In this document: positions 46,881 to 58,672 of the stretch, one piece after another | How positions within the stretch are numbered: the stretch's first letter is position 1 | How the letters are laid out: every line of letters begins with the position of its first letter | NCBI GenBank assembly: GCA_025345505.1 | Contig: JANVCC010000049.1 | Location: 5,582,588 to 5,646,587 of the forward strand | Length of the DNA stretch: 64,000 nt | Source of the DNA: Todiramphus chloris collaris | Lineage: Eukaryota; Chordata; Aves; Coraciiformes; Alcedinidae | Direction of reading: 5' to 3' | Translations under genes and position numbers: made by a program | The notes under the pieces: generated by a model | Told to the model about the DNA's origin: nothing | The model's input: only the letters and a program-made list of their open reading frames with translations | Databases searched by the model: none

Positions 46881-49800
46881 GTCACTCTGCTGCCCCAGCA
46901 GCCCTGCCATGCAGGGACAGCCTCTGTTGGGCGACCACAAAGATTCCCCTCCCTCACCATCCACCGAGTGAGACAGGACATTGCTGAACATCGGCAGGTG
47001 GGCTGCAAGAAACAAACAATGATCTCCTGCAGCAACGTCATGGATTCCGTAAAATCCTTTCCACCACTCGGACACTTCAGCTATACACTTGCCAACCATA
47101 ACACTCGAAAACTCAGCTGCAAGGACTGTATTGTTCCCATTAATGGCAATAAAAGGAAAGAACACTGCTCTGTATCTCAAAAGCTATCTTTCTGAGCAAA
47201 GCAGACTTGAATAATTCACAATCTGAAAACAACTACAAATTTCATCTCCACAAAAAACCATAACTTGATAGAGCCTGAATTGAATTAATTTTATACTTCT
47301 GGGAAAATCAGCAAACAATCTTTTATGTAACAGACTGAAATAGGAACAACATTGTGCAGACACTGCAACAACATGCCAGATACCATGGGGTATTCTCTGG
47401 TGAAATATATTTTCCATTTTCAAAGCTGAAAGACCTTCAATAATGGTAATTAAAGATGCTCTAATGCTTAAAACCCTAAATACACCAGGGATGGAAAAAG
47501 AGATGAAACCATTTCCAGTGGCTCAGCATACAGCTGATGTTGCAAAAACCTAGTGGGACAGCAGCAGAGAACACCACAGAGCCTCGTTTTAGAGGCACCC
47601 TCTGGAACATCTGACTGCCAAAGCACAGCTAGAACTGGCTTTCATAGTTCACTAGCTGGAACATGCCAAAACCGCACCGGGGACCTTCCTAGCTCTGCCT
47701 GCACAGAGCTGGGTCCCAGCACCCAGGGCATCTCCTAGGCTCATCTGAACTGAGTATATATTCAGCCTCTATTTGCAACTTACCCCTTTTGTCCTCAGCT
47801 GCCTCTGTGTTACTGAAAATACATTCTAAATTCTTTCCTGTATCTAAATTGGATAAATGAACTGATAGATATTAAATAATATCCTCAATGGCAAAACTAA
47901 ATTTGATTTAATTCAGTAAAAAAAAAGTCAGTAGGGCAGATCACCCATCACCATTACTTCAAGTCTTCTCCTCTAATAGAATAAGCAGCCTCTAAATTGA
48001 GAAAAATTACAGTGGAAGCGTAATGTGGTAATCGAGTTGATGCAATCTTCTTCAATGCACTAATATTTCGATGTTTTCAAAGGCAGAACACACTAAGGCA
48101 TGTTTAACTTCTCTTCATTTTCTTTCACAACAGGCAATTGAAAAGCCACACAAAAAGAGCAAACTACCCATATTTTATCTGCTGAGCAGTCCCAAGGAAA
48201 AAAAATTAAGAAGAAAAAAATCTCTTCACTTACAATTAGTTTCTAGCATATTAATGCCCAGAGCGTGGACCTGGTTTAGCCCTTAACTTTTCTTCACAAA
48301 ACACTCAACCTGATTTTTAGCCTTTCTTTTTTTAAGACTTACTATCTAGTACTCAGAGCTGACGTCCAAGACTGAACAGATCAAACATAGAATCACCACT
48401 CGCTACTGCTGCCACAAACCATGAGTAACTGTAACACAGTAATGCTGTAGCCCAACAGCTCACATCTCATCCACCGGGTTGGCATTTACACAGGCTGTAC
48501 TACCAACAACCAGATCAGTTTCTTTTACCCTTCCACCCACATCACAGGGTTAATGGGGGTCTTGGTATGCATGTAAGGAACAGAACCACTTGATTTAAGC
48601 TTGGCTAGTTCTGAAGTTTGCTGATACAAGCAGATTGGACAGGAAACGCTGTGGAATCCTCACCCACACTGCCAAGAGCATCCAGGGGTAAATTACAAGC
48701 TAAGCTAAGTTACACAGCTTGCACTTTCAGAAGTGGTAGAAGAGCTTGGAGGGCAGGCAGCTACTCCTTACAGAAAAGCTGAGTTAATACTGAAACCTAC
48801 CATACAACAGGAGAAAATTCATGGAAGATACTAAATTCAAAATACACAGAAGAAAATTGTTAAGATAAATAACAATTTACATAAGGACAAGGTAACAAGA
48901 AATAACAAACATCCAAGATGCACAGGAAACATGATTACCACAGGCAAAACAAGGAAAGAGAAAGGCTATGAAGGAAAACTCTGTGCACTGAGGAAGAATA
49001 AAAAGACAAACAACCTGAGCAGGTTGAAATATCTCTGAGTTAGATGTTTTCACACTAGTCCCAAATCTTTCCCTACAGCAGTTAGCAGGGGCTAGGCCAA
49101 GATAGCACAGCTGCTACCTGAAGACTGTTGAAGTTCACAAACTTGTTTTACAAGCTGAAACATGACCAACCTCTTGTTCCAAACAACAGAATGAACTTCA
49201 AGTGGTTTTTGTTGGTTGGGTTGTTGGGGTTTTTTTTTGATGTGTTTTAAGAAATAAAAGCCAAATGACACAAACACCCTATTGACAGGAAAAAAGGCAA
49301 GTGCCTCCAGAACTGTCCTGGCAGAGCAGGCGGGACTCCATCCTCTCTCCTACACAACAGGGAGATCATGTAGCTTGTAGAACAGCACAGATATGTGACT
49401 CAAGTGCTGAGGTATCCAAATAGATATCGGTTCCCATTTTGCCATTTGGTATTACAGAAGGCTTCATGTGTCAAAACTAAGACACAGCATGCCATGGTCA
49501 GGCAGGAAATCTAAAACCATGGGAGAAAGATGATTTCCATAACCGAAAAAGGTGCCTCAAATATTCTAACAGTCCCGTACTGGAGGAAAAAAATTAATGT
49601 ATTTACAATGATGATTCAGATCCACCTAAAAATAAAAATTCACATCCTGTATTTTTAACAGTAAATTGAAAGTATTAAATATTTAAAATATGAAATAAAT
49701 ATTTTCTATCAGTAACTCACAGATTTTTTTTAAGTGACTACTTCTAGAAGAAATTACTTTTTTTTTCTGGCATAGTATGAAGGTCTTGGGTTTTTTTTCC

Positions 49801-52800
49801 TATAGCAGTACCCACATTTTATGATTTCTAGCCTTGTCCCCGAGCTCTGCAGCATTTCATTACTGGCTACTCTCTATGCAGTTTTATTGTTCTGCCTGGC
49901 ATTTTAATTACAGACATAGTATCAATTTTACATACCCGCTGAAGTGGGGAGAAAACCTGACCTTAATACCAACTTCCCTGCAAACTTACATCATGACTCC
50001 ATTAAAAAAATTAATTTTGCAACAGAAGTCCAGTATTAAGTGTCTTTCCCTTTCTAATGTAGTCAGATATATTTCTGTAAGTTGGACAGCATTAGAACAA
50101 GTAAATTGCCGTTAACATCTAACTTACAGAACTCAGAATTTTCAGTTTTACAGGAAATTGCTAAAAAAACCCCCAAGACAAGTCGAGTTTCAAGGACTAC
50201 ATGAACTCTGTCAGGATGAACCACGCGACAGGGTACAGGAAGCTCGGTATTTCTGACGACACACACCTGCCCACATCCCATCGACCCAGCAGCGAGTACA
50301 CAGCAGGCCCACTGCCTGGGGGCTCTTTCCTGTACCACGCACAGCAGAGTATGGCAGAGTAACAGAAACCCACGAGGAACCACTGTACCCCCTTTCACAG
50401 CTTTTCACTGGAGATTCAGAGCCTACTGGCAGGCTTACAGCTGTGATACCGTTGCTTGTATGAAACATGTTACTGATTTGATTTCAAAGGTCCATGGCTG
50501 AAAAACCTGTGAAATATCACATAGTACACACAAAGACATGTCACTGCAATTTAACTGGGACAACTCAGAACTCCAGAAGAAAGAAGAAAACACAGAGAGA
50601 ACATCAGCGGAGAGATTTACGCTGAAGTAGCACAAAGCTTCTCAAAATCCTCATAAAAAACATCAAGTACCCACACAAGAGTTTTTCCCACACCATCAGT
50701 ATACACACCCATACATTACACCTGAAAAACAGGACTTTTCAACATGTCTTTCTACTGATAAAGAAAAGCACATCAACATTCCTAGTAAAATCCAACTATT
50801 TTTCACTTCCTCCATGAAGCATTATATTGGATACATCATGTCACGCTGCTTGAAGTTTCAGGCAGTGTCACATTAGCCAGTACGATCTGACAGGTGTAAT
50901 TTGACAAAATCTAACATATCATCCAGGAAATTTGAAAACATGGCAGAAGGTTAAAGACCCCAAACCACAAAACAAAACAAAACCCACCCTGGTGTTCCCC
51001 TCCCAGAAGGGTCTTCAACAGCTATTTTAAAATATGACTAAACAATAACTCCATAGCTGTGTAATTTCCCTGTCTACTAAAATTACAACCATGGAAGTAT
51101 CAGATAAATACATCAGTAAATTTTGCTTTAGCATCTTGTGTTCTCAAGTTTACTAGTTACACCTTGTCTCCAGAAACAAGTGTACTGTTCTTTAGAAAGT
51201 CAAGTGATTTTCAGATCAACTTTTATTCCTCCATGGGCAGGTCCAAGTTCACAGGCTTGTGTAACTTACTCCCCATCCACAGCTGCTTCGAGATTTACAG
51301 AGAAGACCTCCTGCCACAAACTACACAATTCACAGACACTAAAATACTAGAACTGTTCCTGTATATCCAATAGTTTATGATTGAGGCTGCTGTTCCACGC
51401 TGATCGGTAGGAAAGAACGCAAACTATGACATGAATTCAGAAAGCATTAGCTTTGCCGAATTTCTACATGGACTAAGCAGATTTATCAGTTCAAGGGCAG
51501 AAGGGGAAAAGGGGGGCAAGGACTTCAACTCTCCTTAAATGGAAATTACTGACACAAATGAGAAATTTATGCCAACATAAAGTTGAATTCAACGGGACCC
51601 TCAGGAGTTTTAAATCGTCTGTACAGTGATTGTAATGGGCAGCATGTGCTTGCTTTCATGCAAACTGACAAAACAAGAATGAAAAATAACCAATTCGGGA
51701 TATATTCACCTCACTGAACTACTCCAAAAAACAAAATTAACTATCAGGTTCTTGTTTATGTCCTGTCCACAGATTATCAATTTTTAAAACTAGAGCAAAT
51801 TACATCATTTAAATTTCTCTGCATTAAGACAAATTATATTAAAGATCATGTGTAATGAGACTAAAACTGAGGAATAGTTTTTATTCTCTATCAGCAATTA
51901 TTTTCAAGTAAACTGCAGAAAGAGTTTGCTATTTTGTGATAGGTCAGTCATTTAATGGTACATTTTACTATTAAAATACATGCTGCAAAATAAAAAGGTT
52001 TCCCTATCAGTGTCTTGGCTCCTTCCAGTCATTCTACTCCGCATCATAATATTATTGACAAGAAGCTTAATTCATCATTAGGAAAAGTCACTGTTAAATC
52101 AAATCCCAGAGAGAGGCTGGGAATACTCCAGCCAGTGATCCTGGTGACAGGAACACAGAGCAGACCAGGCTGCACCGTTCATACACCATTGCATGCCACA
52201 GACACGTCCATCTGCACACCGACGGCACTGCCAGCACAGCCTAAACTCAGTTCCGTTACAGCAGCCGATGAAGGAGATGGACACAGCTACGCTTGGGGAT
52301 TGAGTGTTTTAAGAAAACCAAGTCAGGTTTGGCCCCAGGTTTGGGGCGTCCCCGTAGAGTTCCCATTCCTCTGCGGTTAGCGGCTTGTGCTTTGTAACAT
52401 GCAGTCTTCACTCAGACTTTCTCTCTCACAGTGCTTTGTTCTGAGAGTCCCTAGATAAGCTCTGTTCCCTGAGACAACAGCCATAGTCTGATGCAAAGAA
52501 GCAAACTTTAAAAAAAAAAAAAAAAAGCAGCACCAGGCAGCTTGGAAACTCTGTAACACTGTTTCTGAATCTAATTATCCTTCTCTAGAATAAATCACCT
52601 ACAGTTTGGGGACAACTTATTCACAACTTAAGCTATCCCTCCCAGTAGAAAATTCTGTATTATTTCTTTTCACAACTAGGTTATTTCACATAGATGATGT
52701 TGTTATTTTCCACATATAATGACACTTTGTACTCAGGCTAGGAAGGAAGGGAGGTAAATTAATGTAACATCATCCCTTTTAAACTGTACTGTAAATTCAG

Positions 52801-55800
52801 TCCTAAATAGTACAAAGACTACAACAGTGTCCTAATGAACACAAGTACCACGCATCTATCATGTTCAGCAAGAGCTACAAGCACAGCTGCTCCAGCAGCT
52901 GTTGGGTGGCACCAGTGTAACACCACCACAGCACTTCTTCAACTTGGCTTTTTCAAATAGACTACATAAAAAACCAGATCTGAACAGCACAGACACAGAG
53001 ATAGGAGGATTTCTGGATCTCGGTGCACCAGTGATCCTGGGAGACAAGTGCAGGAACAGTGACTCAACAGCCTAACCTCAGCCACACACCTCTTCAGTAG
53101 CAACATTATAAACAATCTTTAAAAATTTCCTGTGGGTAGATAGGTCAAAAATCCCTGTATTTAAGGCTTCTGATAATACAGCCTAACACAAAAGGGAAGG
53201 CTATTATAAAACACCTCAAGTGACAAAAATAAATCCTCCCTTCAATCTCACCCTGAAGTATGTAAGACATTATGCATCTAGAACACAAAGGCTTCCAAGA
53301 ATTACACGAGGAAGGAAAATAACGGGGGAAAACTGAGTATCAGTCTAAAATTACTTCACAGAAGCTGCCGAACTGCAGCACCCGACTAAAACCATGCCAA
53401 TATATCATTGGTGAATGAACTCACATGACCAGCAGGTACATCAAATCCCGTATCAAATCCTAAGTGATTCAGTGTCTCCATCACAACTGGTCTGGTGGAA
53501 CATGGAAACTGTTAATGGTTACCTGCACATGTTAACGGCAGCATTTCATCAACTGCATCGGCATGGATTTTCTGGTTAGTATTTTCACTGAACATGAAAC
53601 TACTCTGAGAAATCTTTAATCCTAAAAAGGACATGAGAACACTCAAACTATTTTCCTCCCTTCAATGTTTCTCAATGCATTACCTTACTGAGTTAAACTT
53701 AACTCTTGCCATACAGCACTTGCAATCATCCTGACTGAAGAACTGACCTCTAGGAAATTCACAACGAGCAACACTTGGCCTGCCTTAGAACACTCGTGGC
53801 TGTTATTGTTTCTTTACAGGACCTGAAAAAAATCTCAACATTCATCTTTTTTTGAGGCTACTCGATACACTATCCATTTCAGAGCTGCCAGAACTGAAAA
53901 GCAATTTTTTTTCCTTTATTTATTTAAATGACAGTGAAACTGAGATACAGTCGTATCTCAAAAGAGAGTCCAAGTATGGAGGCAGGCTGGTCATTTATTC
54001 CCCATTACCACCTGGATTTATTTTTTGACTCTTCATAACACTTTATCATCTGTTCTGCTTAGTCCACACCTCTCAAAGTACAGTCATATATACAAATCTG
54101 GAAAATGTGATTTTCTGAGATAGCGCAGCTGTAAACTAATCTGACCAGTGATCTAACAACAGAATTTTAAATCCGTTTCTCAGGTGTTTAATTTAGATGC
54201 ATCTATCTACTTAATGTACAGTGTATTAATGAAATCATCACTTATAAGTGAAGTTCCATGGCTTTGGTCACTCAGGCTCCCATTTAAGTAACAGTAATTA
54301 CTTGTCTGATTCTCACGCTCAGCTCTGAGTACAAGCAGCTACATAAAATCATTATCTGAGCCTCCAGTAACAAGTGGGTCAGAGTGCAGGGGGTGGTGAA
54401 AAGGAGTCATAAACCTTTGACATCACAGTCCTTTCAGTAGCTGAAAAGCATTTCTAGTTGGATATATTAGAGAATAAAGCCAATCTGTAAAGTAGTTATG
54501 ATCACAACCTTGAAATGGAGACCAGAACACTAAAGCATCTGGGGAGCACTGCCTTCTCTAAAAGCAATTCCATCTGCCAGAATCCTCACCTACACTGGAA
54601 GGATACACTATAAAGGCACATTAAGTCAGCACCTTCATTTCACCTAAGGATGACAACTGCCAGCCCCTTTTTTAAATCATCTTCCTTCCACACTGCAATG
54701 TTTCCTTTCCTCCAGCTGCTCAATACAACTAAACCAGCCAGTTTTGGAAATGCAGTGCTCACAGATGGGCTTCCACAGTGACACTGAGCAAAACTGTCAC
54801 CTACTGATCAAAGACACTGTCCTACCCTACTCACTTCCTACAGACATTACAGCCCAAAAAGCCATTTACAGTGACACACTCTTACCTGAAATGATTTCAT
54901 GGGTAAAACTTTTGACTCATGAACACAAACATCACTCATTCAGCAAAAGCAAGTGTGGTAAAGGCACAAAAATGTTCATAAAAAAACCAAAACAACGGCT
55001 CATTAAGCGCCTCATGTATTACTACAAACAGTTCATTAAAGATATTTCATTTTTTTAATTGGGTTATCACATAACAGCTAACAGTGCCCCTGTCTATCTG
55101 GATCAACTCAGTATATCCTTCTCAGAAGTAACACAAAAATAACAGGTACGTAGAAGAACTCTGCATTTCTGACCTCAGAGAGTAGAAAGGTAGGTCATCT
55201 GCTTTAAGTACCAACATTTTTTATTTCGGCAACTTACCCACATTTCTCCAGTCACCAATTAAAAAAAAAATTAAAACCACACAAAAGAAATACTTCTTGA
55301 TCTGTGTAGAGAAGAGACTCCTCCAGTCTTAGCAACTTATTTTGATCTTAACATATTGCTGGACACTAAGTCCTTCAATTTATCTGGGAACAAAACTGGA
55401 CTTGAGACTAATTGTGAAGTTCGCTCTCCGTGATTTGTACCGATTGTCAATGACTGCCCAGAGTCGCCTCCCTCCCCTTCTGTCCATCCCCAAAAAATCT
55501 CCATATAGGTAAATATTTATCAAGAAAACATCCTGAGAATTGTACCATCATATGGTTATCTCCGAGGACAGTGGAACCCTGCGCTCTCTTCAGTAACGCA
55601 TCCTAAGATCCCTCATAGAAAACAGAAGTAATAGAGAGAAAAGGCAACAAAGACACTAAGACTTGTAACAGTCTCTAGTAGTGCATAAGGCGGCGGGGGG
55701 AAGAGCAATTCATTCAGGTCATCTTATCCTGTACTCTACAGCTTGCATAGAGCTCTCCTAGACCACAGCAGGCTTTGCTCAGATTTTAATACTTCATGGG

Positions 55801-55904
55801 TTTCTAAGTTTATTAAACTATCCTGGTATCCAAATGCCTGTCTTTCCAGATTTTAGTTTGGCGAGTGTTTTTAACACGTATGTAGCATGAGCCAGAACAA
55901 TCCT
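46881..55904. other. Noncoding DNA; no gene recognised
   Basis: Only short unrelated open frames on both strands. Two patches are richer in CpG than their surroundings (50186-50400 and 52200-52380), and the second overlaps a 121-codon chance-level open frame. T/G-rich islands occur at 49203-49239 and 49787-49799, and an A17 run at about 52510-52526. Confidence 0.55.
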
Positions 55905-56640
55905 CACTATCAATGCAGGCTGGGGGATGAGGTGACAGAAAGCAGCCCTGCAGGAAGGACTTGGGGGTGCTGGTGGACCAGAGGATGGACATGAGGCAGA
56001 AGGTGAGCATTTGCAGCCCAGAAGGCCAAGCACATCCTGGGCTGCATCAAAAGCAGTGTGGCCAGCAGATCAAGGGAGGCGATTCTGGTGCTTTACTCTG
56101 CTCTGGTGAGACCTCACCTGGAGTGCTGTGTCCAGTCCTGGAGCCCTCCATAGAGGAGGGACACGGGCCTGATGGAGCGGGTCCAGAGGAAGGCAACAAA
56201 AATCATCGGAGGGCTGGAGCCCCTCTCCTGTGAAGACAGGCTGAGGAAGCTAGGGGTGTTCAGCCTGGAGAAGAGAAGGCTCCAGGGAGACCTAACAGTG
56301 ACCTTCCAGTACCTGAAAGGGGACTACAAGAAGGTGGGAAAGGGCCTGTTTACAAAGGCCTGTCGTGACAGGACAAGGGGCAATGGTTTTAAACTAGAGG
56401 AGGGTAAATTTAGATTGGATGTTAGAAACAAGTTCATTACCATGAGGGTGGTGAAACACTGGACCAGGTTGCCCAAGGAGGTAGCTGAGGCCCCATCCCT
56501 GGAGATATTCAAGGTGATGCTCGGCAAGGCTGAGTAACCTGATCTAGGGGAGAATGTCCCTGCTCACTGCAGGGGGGTCAGACTAGCTGACCGTTAGAGG
56601 TCCCTTCCAACCCTAACCATTCCATGACATGTTTCTATCA
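55905..56640 (+). mobile_element. CR1 LINE, 5'-truncated, with 3' end
   Basis: Runs from 'caatgcaggctgggggatga' through 'ggacttgggggtgctggtgg', 'cagcccagaaggcc', 'acctcacctggagtgctgtg' and the ORF2 tail to 'gaggtcccttccaaccctaa' and a degraded CR1 tail near 'ttctatca'. Length is about 0.74 kb. It matches the copy at 18.4 kb block by block, so the two may belong to one subfamily. Confidence 0.93.
56172..56537 (+). pseudogene. CR1 ORF2 C-terminal fragment
   Basis: An open stretch of 121 codons: RKATKIIGGLEPLSCEDRL, LGVFSLEKRRLQGDLTVTF, QYLKGDYKKVGKGLFTKACR, GNGFKLEEGKFRLDVRNKF, KHWTRLPKEVAEAPSLEIFK, then a stop. This is the tail of the CR1 polyprotein without its endonuclease or reverse transcriptase core. 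The ATG that begins the open stretch is internal to the ancestral protein. It belongs to the enclosing CR1. Confidence 0.87.
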
Positions 56641-58389
56641 TGTCAATTTGAAGACTGCATTGTAAATTTGGGAATAGAAAATGCCTAACGTTCTTTCTGT
56701 GAAGATGGGGCAATATGGATTAATTAAGAAGGCACATGACAGTAGGTGAGTGTTATCAATAATAAACCCTCATGTCTTCAGGAAACAAAGTAAAATTGAT
56801 TCCCAAGTAGTCAACAGCAAATTTGAGAGACAGAGACACTGAGACAAGAGGAATTCAGACTGCTCCTTGCATAGAAACCATTCAGTCACATTTCGCACTA
56901 ACACATCTGCCAGAATTCATCATCTCCAGGATTTTTTTATGAACACTCGCAGAACTTCTGCTGGTGTTGCTGGATTTCTGAGTGGGTTTCATGAGCCCTA
57001 TTCCAAACAGGCCGCTCTATTTGCTCACATTTACCCAGCAGAGGGCAGCAGAGGATCTCCCAATCAGCCGGACGAACCAAGGTAGGAAGGCTAAAGCAGC
57101 ACTACAGAAACAGAAGGAAAACACACAAGGTTCCAGCAGGTGCTGGTTTATGTATTTAAGAATTTGTGGGGGCACCCACACCCACCCACTATCTTTCTGT
57201 AGGATCATTACCTGTGGAGACCAAGCAGAAACCTTTCAAAGTTTAATCGCCCAGTAAAACCCATCTTGTACATTCAGAAGGCACCAGCACATCAAGACCA
57301 CAGCGATGCTATCATCTCTGCCTCACCTCTTTCAAAGTTCAGCTAACACACTGAGGCTGGAAGCAGGAAACAGCCTGTCAGCTGTATCACAGCTCACTAC
57401 CAGCACGTGGTAACCTTACCTTAATGCATTTTGTAGCTAAAGAGTAAAAAAGCCAACCACCTTCTTAAGAAGGTAGAGAAGTAATCAAACACGTACAGCT
57501 TACATGTATGCTCAGATGGCTTTAATTTTATCTTACACAGCACACGTTTATCAGGTAGCTTTCAGAATTCATTTGGTTTGTATTATTTCCCAAGTTCCCA
57601 GTACCTACTCCTGTCCATCTCCTTTGTTTAGCTGTGTTTTTCCCCAAACAAGTAAGGCCTCTGTGAACCTTGGCCTGATGCCCACAGTGTTCAGTGACTC
57701 TTGCTTGGCCTATTTTCCAACTCTTACTTCAGCTTGAACAGTTCCTTCCTAAACTGACCAAGAACACTAATACCAGTGACCCACAGATTACTGTTTCACT
57801 GTGTGGTACTTCAGCTTTTAGCACCCTCAGAGATCTCCAAGGGAGGTGAACTGACAGTTCCACCAGAAATCCAACATACCACATCTTCTATGCAGAAAAA
57901 AAGATACAAAGAAATACTTATTATTGAACAGCATCATACATGGCTTCAAAGTAAACCCACTGAAATAGAAATTAAATATTAACCCATTTGTTCCATCTCA
58001 ACTATTGCCCAGTGACTTATTTTCTGAATCCAAAACTGTAAAGAACTTATCATAATTACTGGAACAAGGCAGCAGGCCAAGACAAAGCCTAATGGGTTGC
58101 TGAAAGAGGCAAACGAGGGCAGCTGCTTATGCAAAGAAGAAGATCAGCAAGGGTTGTAGAAAATAGCAAAAGTGAAGTTGATTGCACTTAAAATCAAGGG
58201 AAAACCATCAGAAGAGTTCTAAAAAGTACTTATGAGTACTCTGAAATATAGACGGGGGGGTCACAGGCAGTCAATATAACTATTTACAAAGACACTTATG
58301 CATAAGATATAAATGTTAGTGCTAGAAACACAGGGCCTGGTAACCAGCAAGTAGCTGAACTGTTTCTATACCTTCCCATTTGGAAGTTT
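56641..58389. other. Noncoding DNA with a CTCF core motif
   Basis: No recognised product. A segment at 56953-57081 has a moderate acceptor, a donor (CCAAG|gtagga) and an open frame of about 43 codons (TSAGVAGFLSGFHEPYSKQA and on), but it resembles nothing known. It contains the CTCF-type motif listed separately. Confidence 0.55.
57035..57048 (+). promoter_or_regulatory. CTCF core motif
   Basis: CCAGCAGAGGGCAG fits the CTCF core consensus (CCASYAGRKGGCRS) at all 14 positions, forward orientation. The next bases (CAGAGG) do not weaken the core. Occupancy cannot be judged from sequence. Confidence 0.55.
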
Positions 58390-58581
58390 CCTATGAGGGT
58401 GGTGAGGCACTGCAACAGGTTGCCCAGAGAAGCTGTGGATGCTTCAACCCTGGAAGTGTTTGAAACCAGGCTGGATGAGGCTCTGAGCAACATGGTGTAA
58501 TGGGAGGTGTCCGTGCCCATGGCAGAGAGGTTGCAAGGAGATGATCTTGAGGGTCCCTTCCAGCTCAAGCCCTTCTGTGAA
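58390..58581 (+). mobile_element. CR1 LINE, short 3' fragment
   Basis: 'cctatgagggtggtgaggca', 'ctgcaacaggttgcccagag', 'gaggctctgagcaacatggt' and 'gagggtcccttccagctcaa' are the last part of ORF2 and the 3' UTR on the plus strand. The 3' UTR variant differs from the copies at 18.4 and 55.9 kb. An A/C-rich patch follows directly. Confidence 0.85.
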
Positions 58582-58672
58582 GGAAAAAAACCCCAAAACA
58601 ACAACAACAGACAAAACAAAACACCAACCAGCTGAAACAAAACCAAAAAAAACTAAACCAGAAAAAACCCTT
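58582..58672. repeat. A/C-rich low-complexity patch
   Basis: Runs of A broken by C or CC, with an (ACA) stretch (caacaacaacag), immediately after the CR1 3' end. The K/T/P-rich 100-codon open frame across it is compositional. Confidence 0.8.

Noticed and set aside
52015..52380. 121-codon open frame on +
   Set aside because: Residue composition is unlike a structured protein, the start is arbitrary and no splice or domain evidence supports it. The CpG enrichment is noted as a finding instead.
54744..55058. 104-codon open frame on +
   Set aside because: No homology recognised, no flanking promoter or polyadenylation features, and such length occurs by chance in 64 kb.
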